Origin: Rhodococcus jostii NBRC 16295
Lineage (GTDB): Bacteria > Actinomycetota > Actinomycetes > Mycobacteriales > Mycobacteriaceae
Length of the DNA: 64,000 nucleotides
Reading direction: 5' to 3'
Assembly: GCF_001894825.1 (NCBI RefSeq)
Contig: NZ_BCWY01000020.1
Span: 62,001-126,000, forward strand
The notes beneath the pieces are model-generated. The model did not search any database. It was given only the letters and a program-made list of their open reading frames with translations, and had not been told where the DNA came from. A program made the translations under genes and the position numbers. Every line of letters starts with the position of its first letter. Within the stretch, counting starts at the first letter, position 1. This document shows positions 34,411-46,994 of this stretch, one piece after another.

Positions 34411-34550
34411 CGCGACTATCAGGATAGGCGACATCACCGTGCGACGGTTACCTCCATCCACAACCGGTCCCGCAACGTCACAGCGGTCGCGCTGCGCAAT
34501 TGCACCGAAATACGCCGAACGGTCGTCGTTTCCGGTATCCGATCACCATG

Positions 34551-34566
34551 GAATTAACCATAATTC
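34551..34566. promoter_or_regulatory. Palindrome GAATTA-N4-TAATTC just upstream of the dmgO -35
   Basis: A perfect 6-4-6 inverted repeat ending 4 nt before the TTGACC -35 of dmgO. Position suggests an activator site, possibly for the divergent IclR protein, whose family uses short AT-rich palindromes. Confidence 0.35.
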
Positions 34567-34570
34567 GGGG

Positions 34571-34612
34571 TTGACCCGATATCGAACTCACACCTACTGT
34601 GTTGATATATCA
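34571..34612 (+). promoter_or_regulatory. dmgO promoter with TGATATATCA operator
   Basis: TTGACC at 34571, 18-nt spacer, TACTGT at 34595-34600, then the palindrome TGATATATCA at 34603-34612. The operator overlaps the expected transcription start, a repressor position. The same arrangement occurs before purU, glyA and the GcvH-like gene. Confidence 0.65.
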
Positions 34613-34706
34613 GTTGTCGATAATGGCCCCATCCCACTCCGGCCCATTTCGAGAATCCCAGAAGTTTTCCGGCGCCGCTCGAGCACACACCGAACGAAAA
34701 CCCTGA

Positions 34707-37881
<3,175 letters not shown>

Positions 37882-37885
<4 letters not shown>

Positions 37886-38775
37886 CCCGAAGCCTCGGCG
37901 GCGCCGAACTCGCCGCCTCCATCCGCAACGATGCCTCCGTCGCGGCCGATGCCCTGTCCGAGATCGGAATCCGGCCCACCCTGGCGGTGGTGCTCGCCAC
38001 CGACGACGAGTCGACCGCCTGGTACGTCCGATCCATCGCGTCGGCCGCGAAGCGCACCGGAATTCTGTGCGACATCGTCGATCTCGGACCGTCGGCGACC
38101 ACCGAGCAGATCCACACGACGCTCGTCGAACTCGGCCACGACCCCGACGTCCACGGAATCATCCTGCAGACGCCCCTGCCGGAGGGAACCGACCTCGATG
38201 CGCTCCGCGAGGCGATCAATCCCGCCAAGGACATCGACGGCGCGAACCCGGTCAGCCTCGGACGCCTCGTCGCCCGCCTCCCGGCGTTCGCGCCCGCCAC
38301 CGCGCAAGCGGTGATCGCACTCCTCGATCACCACGGAATCGACCTGCACGGCAAGACCGCCGCGGTCGTCGGGCGGTCGACGGTCGTGGGAAGTCCCGCC
38401 GCGCATCTGCTCGTGCAACGCAACGCGACGGTGACCGTGTGCCACCGGCACACCGCCGACCTTGTCGCCGCTACCCGCGACGCCGAGATTCTCGTCGTCG
38501 CGGTCGGGATCCCGGGACTGATCAGGGCCGAGCACGTGGCGGAGGGTGCCGTCGTGATCGACGTCGGGACCACGGCCACCGACGACGGGCAACTGCTCGG
38601 TGACGTCGACTTCGCCGCCGTCGACGGACGCGCCGGTGCGCTGACCCCGGTTCCCGGAGGGGTGGGACCGGTGACCACCGCACTGTTGCTCAATCACACC
38701 GTCGACGCTGCCGCCACCCAGTACGCCCAGACCCGATCGGACGCTCTGCTGACCGGGTCCCGAAGCGGCGGCTGA
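37882..38775 (+). CDS. folD: FolD-type methylene-THF dehydrogenase lacking the cyclohydrolase lysine
   Basis: 297 residues. Folate site Gln in GIILQTPLPEG, Asp in KDIDGANP, NADP loop VVGRSTVVGSPAAHLL, and TPVPGGVGPVTTALLL are conserved. The motif YVxxK, whose Lys (K54 in E. coli) is needed for the cyclohydrolase step, reads YVRSI here: Tyr48 is kept and Ile52 replaces the Lys. The enzyme should dehydrogenate methylene-THF but hydrolyse methenyl-THF poorly. The preceding fchA overlaps it by ATGA and would supply that step. A housekeeping folD probably exists elsewhere. Confidence 0.88.
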
Positions 38776-38790
38776 CTGCCCCGCCTCCCC

Positions 38791-38839
38791 TTGACCCGCT
38801 CGTCCAGCCTGAAATAACATTGGCCATTCTGATATATCA
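38791..38839 (+). promoter_or_regulatory. purU promoter with TGATATATCA operator
   Basis: TTGACC at 38791-38796, 18-nt spacer, TAACAT at 38815-38820, operator TGATATATCA at 38830-38839. Lies 64 bp before the purU start. Confidence 0.65.
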
Positions 38840-38902
38840 GTTCGCTCGGACTGACACCTCAATTGGCGACACCACAACCAGTCCGGCATCGAGGAGACCC
38901 AC

Positions 38903-39751
38903 ATGACCCAGACCTTCACTCTGACGCTCAGCTGCGCTCAGCGTCCCGGGATCGTTCACGCAGTCAGCTCCTTTCTCTTCGAGCAGAACTGCGATATCGC
39001 CGAGCATCAGCAGTTCGACGACACCCTGAGCGACGCCTTCTTCCTCCGCACGTCGTTCGTGTCGGCAGAAGACGTCGACATCGAGCGCCTCACCGAGGAA
39101 TTCCGGAGCGTCGCCGAGAAATTCGGCATGACGTTCACCTTCAACGGCACCGACCTGCCCCGCGTGATCGTGATGGTCTCCAAGATGGGGCACTGCCTCA
39201 ACGACCTCATCTTCCGGTGGCGGGCCGGCAACCTCGGCGCCGAACTCGTCGCCGTCGTCTCCAACCACGAGACGCTCCGGCCGATGGCCGAGGCCGCCGG
39301 ACTGCCGTTCGTCCACGTCCCGGTCACCCCGGCCACCAAACCGGAGGCAGAGGCCCGACTGCTCGAGTTGGTCGAGGAGTTCGACGCCGATCTCGTGGTC
39401 CTCGCCCGCTACATGCAGGTGCTGTCCGACGACGCGTGCCGGGCACTGCGCGGCCGGGCCATCAACATCCACCACTCGTTCCTGCCCGGCTTCAAGGGCG
39501 CCAAGCCCTATCACCAGGCGTTCGACCGCGGCGTCAAGCAGGTCGGTGCCACCGCCCACTACGTGACCCCCGACCTCGACGAAGGCCCCATCATCGAGCA
39601 GGAGGTCATCCGCATCGACCACACCTTCGACCCGGCACGACTCGCCACGGTCGGGCAGGACGCCGAAGCCCTCGCACTCTCCCGCGCCGTGCGCTGGCAC
39701 TGCGAGAACCGCGTCCTGCTCCACGGCCACCGGACGGTGGTCTTCAGCTGA
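38903..39751 (+). CDS. purU: Formyltetrahydrofolate deformylase
   Basis: 282 residues. N-terminal ACT domain (LTLSCAQRPGIVHAVSSFLFEQNCDI) and a C-terminal formyltransferase-fold hydrolase with INIHHSFLPGFKGAKPYHQAF and DLDEGPIIEQEV holding the Asn, His and Asp of the active site. It releases formate and THF from 10-formyl-THF. GAGGAG is 6 nt upstream of the ATG. Here it would recycle THF loaded by dimethylglycine and sarcosine oxidation; it has its own copy of the shared operator. Confidence 0.93.
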   Translation: MTQTFTLTLSCAQRPGIVHAVSSFLFEQNCDIAEHQQFDDTLSDAFFLRTSFVSAEDVDIERLTEEFRSVAEKFGMTFTFNGTDLPRVIVMVSKMGHCLNDLIFRWRAGNLGAELVAVVSNHETLRPMAEAAGLPFVHVPVTPATKPEAEARLLELVEEFDADLVVLARYMQVLSDDACRALRGRAINIHHSFLPGFKGAKPYHQAFDRGVKQVGATAHYVTPDLDEGPIIEQEVIRIDHTFDPARLATVGQDAEALALSRAVRWHCENRVLLHGHRTVVFS

Positions 39752-39764
39752 GGCGGCTCCGCCG

Positions 39765-39810
39765 CCCGTGAGTGGTTAACGAGTCCAGAGACTCGTTAAT
39801 CACTCACGGG
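39765..39810. terminator. Bidirectional terminator between purU and the convergent gntR
   Basis: 21-bp stem (39765-39785 with 39790-39810), one G-T pair, 4-nt loop. Sits exactly between two convergent stops. The base of the stem, GTGAGTGG/CCACTCAC-like, recurs in the hairpin at 62207. Confidence 0.75.
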
Positions 39811-39820
39811 CGCGGAGCGC

Positions 39821-40492
39821 CTACAGCAGGTCGCGGATGGCCTTCTCGAAGCCGGCGACGTGAGCGAGGGTGAGCGCCGCGGCGGTGTCCTCGTCGCCGT
39901 CGACGATGGCCCGGAGCAGGTCCGCGTGCTCGCGGACGTGGCTCGCGACGTCGGGCAGGCGGTCGAGGAACAGACACCAGATGCGGGTGGCGTGGGCGTC
40001 GAGGCTGACGAGGATGTCTTCGAGGTGCGGATTCCCCGACGCCCGGTAGATCTCGCGGTGGACGCGCACGTCCTTGCGGAGGACGTCACGCGGGTCCTCG
40101 TTGTCGCTGATCTCGGCGATCTCGTCGGCGAGTGCCGACAGGCGCGATCGCGCGTCCTGCGATGCCGTCCGCGCCGCACGTGCGGCCGCGGTGGGTTCGA
40201 GTTGCTTGCGGATCTCAGAAATGTCGGCGAGGTCGGTCATGTCGACGGCGGTCGCGAACGTTCCCCGTCGCGGGTAGGCGACGACGAGACGCTCCCGTTC
40301 GAGGCGCTTGAGAGCCTCACGCACCGGGGTGCGGCCGAATCCGAGTTCTTCGGCGAGGCGGTCGTCGTTGATCGGCTCGCCGGGCCGGATGTCCAGCATG
40401 ACCAGGCGTTCGCGCACGATCTCGTACGCGCGGTCGGCGTTGGTGCCGCCGTTCGATGCCGTGTCCGCGATCGATGAATGCGCCAGGCTCAT
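39821..40492 (-). CDS. GntR-family regulator, FadR/FCD subfamily
   Basis: 223 residues. N-terminal winged helix-turn-helix (RAYEIVRERLVMLDIRPGEPI, LAEELGFGRTPVREALKRLERERLV) and an all-helical FCD ligand domain with VRVHREIYRASGNPHLEDILVSL and HADLLRAIVDGD. GGGAGA is 6 nt upstream of the ATG. It is divergent from glyA, sharing the gap that holds one of four TGATATATCA palindromes, so it is the best candidate for the regulon's repressor. The ligand may be a pathway amine or acid such as sarcosine or glycine (inference). Confidence 0.87.
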   Translation of the reverse strand: MSLAHSSIADTASNGGTNADRAYEIVRERLVMLDIRPGEPINDDRLAEELGFGRTPVREALKRLERERLVVAYPRRGTFATAVDMTDLADISEIRKQLEPTAAARAARTASQDARSRLSALADEIAEISDNEDPRDVLRKDVRVHREIYRASGNPHLEDILVSLDAHATRIWCLFLDRLPDVASHVREHADLLRAIVDGDEDTAAALTLAHVAGFEKAIRDLL

Positions 40493-40520
40493 GTTCCGTC
40501 TCCCTGATATTCCGGAGCTA

Positions 40521-40570
40521 TTGACCTTTGTCCGGTCCTGACCTTACTCTACTTTCCAGTTGATATATCA
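40521..40570 (+). promoter_or_regulatory. glyA-sox promoter with TGATATATCA operator
   Basis: TTGACC at 40521-40526, 18-nt spacer, TACTCT at 40545-40550, operator TGATATATCA at 40561-40570, 35 bp before glyA. In the divergent gntR-glyA gap, so autoregulation of gntR is also possible. Confidence 0.68.
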
Positions 40571-40605
40571 GTTCGAAGTCAACTGACCTTCCAGAAAGGC
40601 GAACC

Positions 40606-41931
40606 ATGACCGTGGACACCGCAGGCCGCACCGAAGCGGCAGCAGCGAACCCGACGCTGACCCATTCGCTCGCCGACCTCGACCCCGCCGTGCACCAGGC
40701 GATCGCGGCCGAGCTCCAGCGCCAGCAGGGCACCCTGGAGATGATCGCCAGCGAGAACTTCGCCCCGCTCGCGGTGATGCAGGCGCAGGGGTCGGTACTG
40801 ACGAACAAGTACGCCGAGGGCTACCCCGGACGTCGCTACTACGGTGGCTGCGAGCACGTCGACGTGATCGAGCAGCTCGCGATCGATCGCCTCACGTCGT
40901 TGTTCGGTGCGAAGTTCGCCAACGTGCAGCCTCATTCGGGCGCGCAGGCCAACGCGGCCGCGATGTCGGCGCTCCTGAAGCCCGGCGACGGCATCCTCGG
41001 CCTCGACCTCGCGCACGGCGGCCACCTCACGCACGGCATGAAGCTCAACTTCTCCGGCAAGCTCTACGACGTCGCCGCCTACCACGTCCGCGAGGACGAT
41101 CACCTGGTCGACATGGACGAGGTCGAGCGTCTCGCCCGCGAGCACCGCCCCAAGCTGATCCTGGCCGGCTGGTCCGCGTACACCCGCCAGCTCGACTTCG
41201 CCCGATTCCGCGCGATCGCCGACGAGGTCGGCGCCTACCTCATGGTCGACATGGCGCACTTTGCCGGTCTCGTCGCCGCCGGACTGCACCCGTCCCCCGT
41301 CCCGCACGCCCACGTGGTCACTTCGACGACGCACAAGACCCTGGGCGGCCCCCGCGGCGGTGTCATCCTCACCAACGACGAGGCGCTGGCCAAGAAGTTC
41401 AACTCCTCGGTGTTCCCCGGACAGCAGGGTGGCCCGCTCGAGCACGTGATCGCCGGCAAGGCCGTCTCCTTCAAGCTCGCCGCCGAGCCCGAGTTCCGCG
41501 AGCGTCAGGAACGCACCCTCGCCGGTGCGAAGATCCTCGCCGACCGCCTCCTGCAGGACGACTCCCGGCAGGCCGGCATCAACGTCGTCTCCGGCGGCAC
41601 CGACGTCCACCTGGTGCTGGTGGACCTGCGCGAGTCCGAACTCGACGGCAAGCAGGCCGAGGACCGGCTGCACCGGGTGGGAATCACCGTGAACCGCAAC
41701 GCCGTTCCGTTCGACCCGCGGCCGCCGATGGTCAGCTCCGGCGTGCGGATCGGCACCCCCGCCCTCGCGACCCGCGGTTTCGACCTGGACGCGTTCACCG
41801 AGGTCGCCGACATCATCAGCTACGCGCTGCGGCCGGCCACCGACGAGGCCGGACTCGACGAACTCCGCGCCCGCGTCGACGCCCTCGCCCTGCGCTTCCC
41901 GCTCTACCCCGACCTCACGGAGGCGAACTGA
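40606..41931 (+). CDS. glyA: Serine hydroxymethyltransferase
   Basis: 441 residues. [34 protein letters not shown] at the N terminus and the PLP Lys in [15 protein letters not shown] are the family's signatures. It joins glycine with methylene-THF to make serine, matching the two products of sarcosine oxidation. First gene of glyA-soxBDAG. AGAAAGG lies 7 nt upstream. A housekeeping glyA likely exists elsewhere; this copy looks dedicated to the pathway. Confidence 0.93.
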   Translation: MTVDTAGRTEAAAANPTLTHSLADLDPAVHQAIAAELQRQQGTLEMIASENFAPLAVMQAQGSVLTNKYAEGYPGRRYYGGCEHVDVIEQLAIDRLTSLFGAKFANVQPHSGAQANAAAMSALLKPGDGILGLDLAHGGHLTHGMKLNFSGKLYDVAAYHVREDDHLVDMDEVERLAREHRPKLILAGWSAYTRQLDFARFRAIADEVGAYLMVDMAHFAGLVAAGLHPSPVPHAHVVTSTTHKTLGGPRGGVILTNDEALAKKFNSSVFPGQQGGPLEHVIAGKAVSFKLAAEPEFRERQERTLAGAKILADRLLQDDSRQAGINVVSGGTDVHLVLVDLRESELDGKQAEDRLHRVGITVNRNAVPFDPRPPMVSSGVRIGTPALATRGFDLDAFTEVADIISYALRPATDEAGLDELRARVDALALRFPLYPDLTEAN

Positions 41932-43166
41932 TGAGTGCCACCCAGCCACCCGGCGCCCACCTGCCCGACCACCCCGACTTCCTGTGGCGTAACCCGGAAC
42001 CGAAGAAGTCGTACGACGTCGTCATCGTGGGCGGCGGCGGGCACGGCCTGGCCACCGCCCACTACCTGGCGAAGAACCACGGCATCACCAACGTCGCGGT
42101 CCTGGAAAAGGGTTGGCTCGCGGGCGGGAACATGGCCCGGAACACCACCCTGATCCGGTCGAACTACCTGTGGGACGAGAGCGCGAAGATCTACGAGCAC
42201 GCCCTGAAGTTGTGGGAGGGTCTCGAGGAGGATCTGGACTACCCGATCCTGTTCAGCCAGCGCGGCGTCCTCAACCTCGCGCACAGCCTGCAGGACGTCC
42301 GCGACAGTGTTCGCCGCGTGGAGGCCAACAAACTCAACGGCATCGACGCCGAGTGGGTCGGGCCCGACGAGGTGAAGAAGCTGTGCCCGCTGGTGAACAT
42401 TTCGAGCGACATCCGCTACCCCGTGATGGGCGCGACCTATCAGCCGCGCGCCGGCATCGCCAAGCACGACTACGTGGCCTGGGGATTCGCCCGCCGCGCC
42501 GACGAGGCCGGCATCGACATCATCCAGAACTGTGAGGTCACCGGGTTCGTCACCGACGGCAACAAGGTCACCGGGGTGCGCACCACCCGCGGCGACATCG
42601 CGACCGGCCAGGTCGCCCTGTGCGCGGCCGGACACACCTCGACGCTCACCGACATGCTCGGCATCCGCACCCCCGTGCAGTCCCATCCCCTGCAGGCGCT
42701 GGTCTCCGAACTGCTCGAGCCCGTGCACCCGACCATCGTGATGTCCAATGCGATCCACGTGTACGTCTCGCAGGCGCACAAGGGTGAACTGGTGATGGGC
42801 GCCGGTGTCGACTCCTACAACGGGTACGGCCAGCGCGGTGCGTTCCACATCATCGAACGGCAGATGGCGGCCGCGGTCGAGTTGTTCCCCGTCTTCGCCC
42901 GCGCACACCTGCTGCGCACCTGGGGCGGCATCGTCGACGTGTGCCCCGACGCCTCGCCGATCGTGGGCCGCACGCCCTACGACAACGTGTATCTCAACTG
43001 CGGTTGGGGCACCGGAGGATTCAAGGCCACTCCGGGTCTCGGCTGGTGCCTGGCGGACACGATCGCCAACGACGAACCCCACGAGTTCATCGCGCCGTTC
43101 AGCCTCGACCGGTTCGTCACCGGAGCCCTCGTCGACGAGCACGGCGCAGCGGCCGTCGCGCACTGA
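41931..43166 (+). CDS. soxB: Heterotetrameric sarcosine oxidase, beta subunit
   Basis: 411 residues. FAD-binding [22 protein letters not shown] followed by [24 protein letters not shown], the characteristic beta-subunit text around the covalent FMN/FAD region, and [21 protein letters not shown] at the C terminus. It catalyses sarcosine oxidation to glycine, making H2O2 and methylene-THF with the alpha subunit. The ATG overlaps the glyA stop by one base (TGATG). Confidence 0.93.
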   Translation: MSATQPPGAHLPDHPDFLWRNPEPKKSYDVVIVGGGGHGLATAHYLAKNHGITNVAVLEKGWLAGGNMARNTTLIRSNYLWDESAKIYEHALKLWEGLEEDLDYPILFSQRGVLNLAHSLQDVRDSVRRVEANKLNGIDAEWVGPDEVKKLCPLVNISSDIRYPVMGATYQPRAGIAKHDYVAWGFARRADEAGIDIIQNCEVTGFVTDGNKVTGVRTTRGDIATGQVALCAAGHTSTLTDMLGIRTPVQSHPLQALVSELLEPVHPTIVMSNAIHVYVSQAHKGELVMGAGVDSYNGYGQRGAFHIIERQMAAAVELFPVFARAHLLRTWGGIVDVCPDASPIVGRTPYDNVYLNCGWGTGGFKATPGLGWCLADTIANDEPHEFIAPFSLDRFVTGALVDEHGAAAVAH

Positions 43167-43199
43167 TCCCCCGTCGCGCACTGAAATCCAGGAGCCCCA

Positions 43200-43478
43200 A
43201 TGCAACTCATCGAATGCCCGTGGTGCGGGTCCCGTGAGGAAACCGAGTTCCACTACGGCGGCGAAGCCCACGTCGTCTACCCGGAAGACCCCGCGTCGCT
43301 GAACGACGAGGAATGGGCGCACTTCGTGTTCTTCCGCGCGAACCCGAAGGGTCTCTTCGCGGAACGGTGGAACCACAGCGCCGGATGCCGGCGCTGGTTC
43401 AACGCCGTACGCGACACCGCCACCTACCGATTCCACAGCGTCTACCGCTTGGACGAGCAGAAGCCGACGATATCGTGA
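43200..43478 (+). CDS. soxD: Sarcosine oxidase, delta subunit
   Basis: 92 residues, standard size. Zinc ligands in IECPWCGSREETEFHYGG and the later WNHSAGCRRWFNAVRDT. It is a small structural zinc subunit of the heterotetramer. AGGAG precedes the ATG. The last codons overlap the soxA start. Confidence 0.92.
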   Translation: MQLIECPWCGSREETEFHYGGEAHVVYPEDPASLNDEEWAHFVFFRANPKGLFAERWNHSAGCRRWFNAVRDTATYRFHSVYRLDEQKPTIS

Positions 43479-46333
43479 ACGCACCCTTCCGCACCCGCCA
43501 GGGCGGTCGCATCGACCGCGACACCTCCTACACCTTCACCTTCCAGGGCCGGGAACTGACCGGCCACGCCGGCGACACCCTCGGCTCGGCGTTGCTGGCC
43601 AACGGCGTCCACCAGATCACCACCAGCATCAAACTGGGCCGGCCCCGCGGCATCACTGCGGCGTGGGCGGAGGACACGGGTGGCCTCGTGCAGATCGAGG
43701 AGCCGTTCCCCGAGCCGATGCTGCTCGCCACCACCATCGAACTGTTCGACGGTCTCGTCGCCCGCGGCATCCCCGGTCAGGGACGTCTTGCCACGATCGC
43801 CGATTCGGCGAAGTACGACGCCACGCACGTCCACACCGACCTGCTCGTCGCCGGCGCCGGCCCGGCGGGTCTCGCCGCGGCTCTCACCGCCGCCCGGGCG
43901 GGCGCGCGGGTGGTGATCGTCGACGAGCAGAACGAAGCCGGCGGAGACCTGCTCGGGTCCACCGACCTCATCGACGGCGCCCCTGCCCTCGACTGGGTGG
44001 CCGCCGCGGTCGCCGAGCTCGCCACCTTCCCGGATGTGCTGCACCTGCAGCGCACCACGGCGTTCGGCAACTACGACGACGGTTTCGTCCTCGCACTCGA
44101 GCGTCGCACCGACCACCTCGGCGTCGAGGCACCGGCGGCGCTGAGCCGCCAACGTGTGTGGCGGATCCGGGCCCGGCACATCCTCGTCGCTGCCGGGGCG
44201 CACGAGCGTCCCGTCGTCTTCACCGACAACGACCGCCCCGGCATCATGCTCGCGCACGGCGCCCGCACCTTCCTGCACCGCTACGGTGTCAAGGTCGGCG
44301 AGCAGGCCGTCGTGTTCACCACCAACGACAGCGCGTACGAGTCGGCGATCGACCTGCACGACGCCGGTGTCCGCATCAACGCGATCGTCGAGGCCCGCGA
44401 TCAGGCACCCGCCCGCTGGCAGGCCGAATGCGACAAGCGGGGCATCGCCGTCCGCACCGGGTCCGTGGTGTCGGGTACTCGCGGCAACGGCCGGATCAGC
44501 CACGCCGTCGTCTCCCAGCGCGAAAACACCGGCACCGCACTTCCCCTCGCCTGCGACGTCCTGCTGGTCAGCGGCGGCTGGAACCCGGCCGTGCACCTGT
44601 TCAGCCAGGCCCGCGGCAAACTCCGCTACGACGAGAACCTCGGCGCGTTCGTCCCCGGCGAGACCCTCGACGGCGTCTCCGTCGCCGGTTCCGCCAACGG
44701 AATCTTCGACTTGGACGGGTGTCTGCGCGACGGGCAGAAGGCCGGGCAGGCGATCATGAGAGAGCTGGGCTACGCCGTCCCCGACCGCACGATCGACGTG
44801 ACGACCGCAGCCGACTCCGCATCGTCCGCACCGCTGGTGCTGTGGCGGGTGCCGGACGTCGCCGGCGAGGACAGCCAGTTCGTCGACGTGCAGCGTGACG
44901 CGACGGTCGCCGACCTCTCCCGCGCGGTGGGCGCCGGCATGACGTCGATGGAGCACATCAAGCGCTACACGACCATCGGCACCGCACACGACCAGGGCAA
45001 GACGTCCGGCGTCATCTCGTCCGGTATCACCGCCGAACTGCTGGGCAGGCCGATCGAGACGCTGGGCACCACCACGTTCCGTCCGCCGTACACGCCGGTC
45101 GCGTTCGCGGCCCTCGCCGGCCGCAGTCGCGGCGCCCTCTTCGACCCCGAACGGGTGACGGCACTACACGATTGGCACGTCGGCCGCGGCGCGGTGTTCG
45201 AGGACGTCGGCCAGTGGAAGCGTCCCCGCTACTACCCGCTCCCCGGGGAAGACATGGACGCGGCGGTGCTGCGCGAGTGCGCCGCGGTGCGCCGCAGCAT
45301 CGGCATCCTCGACGGCTCCACCCTCGGGAAGATCGACGTCCAGGGTCCCGACGCCGGGGTGCTGCTCGACATGATCTACACGAACATGATGAGCACCCTC
45401 AAGGTCGGCATGGTCCGCTACGGCGTCATGTGCGGCGTCGACGGCATGGTCATCGACGACGGCACCGTGATGCGCCTGGCCGACGACCGGTTCCAGGTCT
45501 TCACCACCACCGGTGGCGCCGCGAAGATCCTCGACTGGATGGAGGAATGGCTCCAGACCGAATGGCCGCACCTGAGGGTGCGCCTCACCTCGGTCACCGA
45601 ACAGTGGGCCACGTTCCCCGTCGTCGGACCGCGCTCGCGCGACGTGATCGGGGAGGTCTTCCCCGACCTCGACGTCAGCAACGACGCCTTCCCGTTCATG
45701 GCCTGGCGCGACACGTCCCTCGGCGGCGTGCATGTGCGGGTCGCGCGGATCAGCTTCTCCGGCGAACTCGCCTTCGAGGTCAACGTCAACGGCTGGCATG
45801 CGCCCGCCGTGTGGGCCCGCCTCATCGCGGCCGGTGAGAAGTTCGACATCACCCCGTACGGCACCGAGACGATGCACGTGCTCCGCGCGGAGAAGGGCTA
45901 CCCGATCATCGGTCAGGACACCGACGGCACGGTCACCCCGCAGGACCTCGGGATGAGCTGGGCGGTGTCGAAGAAGAAGCCCGACTTCATCGGGAAGCGC
46001 TCCTTCTCCCGTGAGGAGAACCAGAACCCGCTGCGCAAGCAGTTCGTCGGGCTGCTGCCCCTCGACAAGCAGACCGTGCTGCCCGAGGGCGCGCAGATCA
46101 TCGAAGAGATCTCCGACGGCGTCCTGCCGCCCCCTCCGGTGCCGATGCTCGGCCACGTCACGTCGAGCTACCTCAGCGCCGAACTCGGCCGGCCGTTCGG
46201 TCTCGCCCTCGTCAAGGGTGGCCGGGCCCGAGTCGGTGACACCCTGCACGTCCCGGTGGACGGCCAGCTGGTGGCTGTGGAGGTCACCGGTTCCGTTCTC
46301 GTCGATCCCGAAGGAGCACGCCGCGATGGCTGA
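43475..46333 (+). CDS. soxA: Sarcosine oxidase, alpha subunit
   Basis: 952 residues from a GTG overlapping the soxD stop (GTGA). Order: N-terminal ferredoxin-like domain (YTFTFQGRELTGHAGDTLGSALL), NAD-binding domain (LLVAGAGPAGLAAALTAARAGARVVIVDEQ), linker, then a C-terminal GcvT-like folate domain (ISFSGELAFEVNVNGWHAP, LRAEKGYPIIGQDTDGT). The folate domain takes the methyl carbon as methylene-THF. Full length compared with the family. Confidence 0.93.
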   Translation: MNAPFRTRQGGRIDRDTSYTFTFQGRELTGHAGDTLGSALLANGVHQITTSIKLGRPRGITAAWAEDTGGLVQIEEPFPEPMLLATTIELFDGLVARGIPGQGRLATIADSAKYDATHVHTDLLVAGAGPAGLAAALTAARAGARVVIVDEQNEAGGDLLGSTDLIDGAPALDWVAAAVAELATFPDVLHLQRTTAFGNYDDGFVLALERRTDHLGVEAPAALSRQRVWRIRARHILVAAGAHERPVVFTDNDRPGIMLAHGARTFLHRYGVKVGEQAVVFTTNDSAYESAIDLHDAGVRINAIVEARDQAPARWQAECDKRGIAVRTGSVVSGTRGNGRISHAVVSQRENTGTALPLACDVLLVSGGWNPAVHLFSQARGKLRYDENLGAFVPGETLDGVSVAGSANGIFDLDGCLRDGQKAGQAIMRELGYAVPDRTIDVTTAADSASSAPLVLWRVPDVAGEDSQFVDVQRDATVADLSRAVGAGMTSMEHIKRYTTIGTAHDQGKTSGVISSGITAELLGRPIETLGTTTFRPPYTPVAFAALAGRSRGALFDPERVTALHDWHVGRGAVFEDVGQWKRPRYYPLPGEDMDAAVLRECAAVRRSIGILDGSTLGKIDVQGPDAGVLLDMIYTNMMSTLKVGMVRYGVMCGVDGMVIDDGTVMRLADDRFQVFTTTGGAAKILDWMEEWLQTEWPHLRVRLTSVTEQWATFPVVGPRSRDVIGEVFPDLDVSNDAFPFMAWRDTSLGGVHVRVARISFSGELAFEVNVNGWHAPAVWARLIAAGEKFDITPYGTETMHVLRAEKGYPIIGQDTDGTVTPQDLGMSWAVSKKKPDFIGKRSFSREENQNPLRKQFVGLLPLDKQTVLPEGAQIIEEISDGVLPPPPVPMLGHVTSSYLSAELGRPFGLALVKGGRARVGDTLHVPVDGQLVAVEVTGSVLVDPEGARRDG

Positions 46334-46919
46334 CACCCTCGTTCCCCTCAGCCCCCTGCACGGCTGGGACCAGAAGTTCTCGGCGCTGCCCGGTTCGGTG
46401 AGCCTCGCCGAGGAACCGTTCGTCGCGACGGTCGATCTGTGGGTCGACCCGAGCGGCCCCGGCGGCGCGGCGGCGGCCGCCATGCTCGGCGTCGACCTGC
46501 CCACGACACCGTCGACACGCGTCGGGCGCGGCGAGATCACCGTCGTCTGGCTCGGCCCGGAGGAATGGCTGGTCACCACCCGATCCCAGTCTCCCGAGGA
46601 GCTCGAGGACGCGCTGCGCACCGCGGTGACCCCGCACGGCGGCGCCGCGATCGACGTCTCCGCGCAGCGCACGGCGATCCGGCTCACCGGAGTGCACGCC
46701 CGCGACGTTCTCGCCAAGGGCTGCTCGATCGACTTGCACCCCAGGGTCTTCGGGCCGGGTTCGGCCGTGCAGACGATGCTCGGTCTCGCCGGCGTCGTGC
46801 TGATCGCGCTCGACGACACCGGCACCGACTACCGCATCCTGGTGCGGGCCTCGTTCGCCCGGTATCTCGCGGAGTGGCTGATCGACGCCGCCGAGGAGTT
46901 CGGCGTCGAACCCGTGTAA
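46326..46919 (+). CDS. soxG: Sarcosine oxidase, gamma subunit
   Basis: 197 residues; overlaps the end of soxA by 8 nt. Features VVWLGPEEWLVTT, AAIDVSAQRTAIRLTGVHARDVLAKGCSIDLHP and YRILVRASFARYLAEWLIDA are those of SoxG, a truncated folate-domain-like fold that helps assemble the complex. Completes the soxBDAG set. Confidence 0.9.
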   Translation: MADTLVPLSPLHGWDQKFSALPGSVSLAEEPFVATVDLWVDPSGPGGAAAAAMLGVDLPTTPSTRVGRGEITVVWLGPEEWLVTTRSQSPEELEDALRTAVTPHGGAAIDVSAQRTAIRLTGVHARDVLAKGCSIDLHPRVFGPGSAVQTMLGLAGVVLIALDDTGTDYRILVRASFARYLAEWLIDAAEEFGVEPV

Positions 46920-46932
46920 ACGCGACAGTCCT

Positions 46933-46969
46933 CGGTCCGGTGGGCGACATGGCGCCGTCCACCGGACCG
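46933..46969. terminator. Hairpin between soxG and folP (possible attenuator)
   Basis: Perfect 11-bp stem, arms 46933-46943 and 46959-46969, 15-nt loop, no T run. In the only sizeable gap (75 bp) between soxG and folP; it may lower readthrough into the folate genes or protect the upstream message. Confidence 0.4.
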
Positions 46970-46994
46970 ATCCCATTCTGGAAGGAGTGCCCGG

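Noticed and set aside
34480-34510. GCGCTGCGCAATTGC stretch resembling the IclR core upstream of gbcA
   Set aside because: Needs a 2-nt gap to align with the CGCATAGCG core, so similarity may be chance.
40505-40514. Half-match to the regulon operator (TGATAT) near the gntR ribosome site
   Set aside because: Only one half of the palindrome is present; too weak to call.
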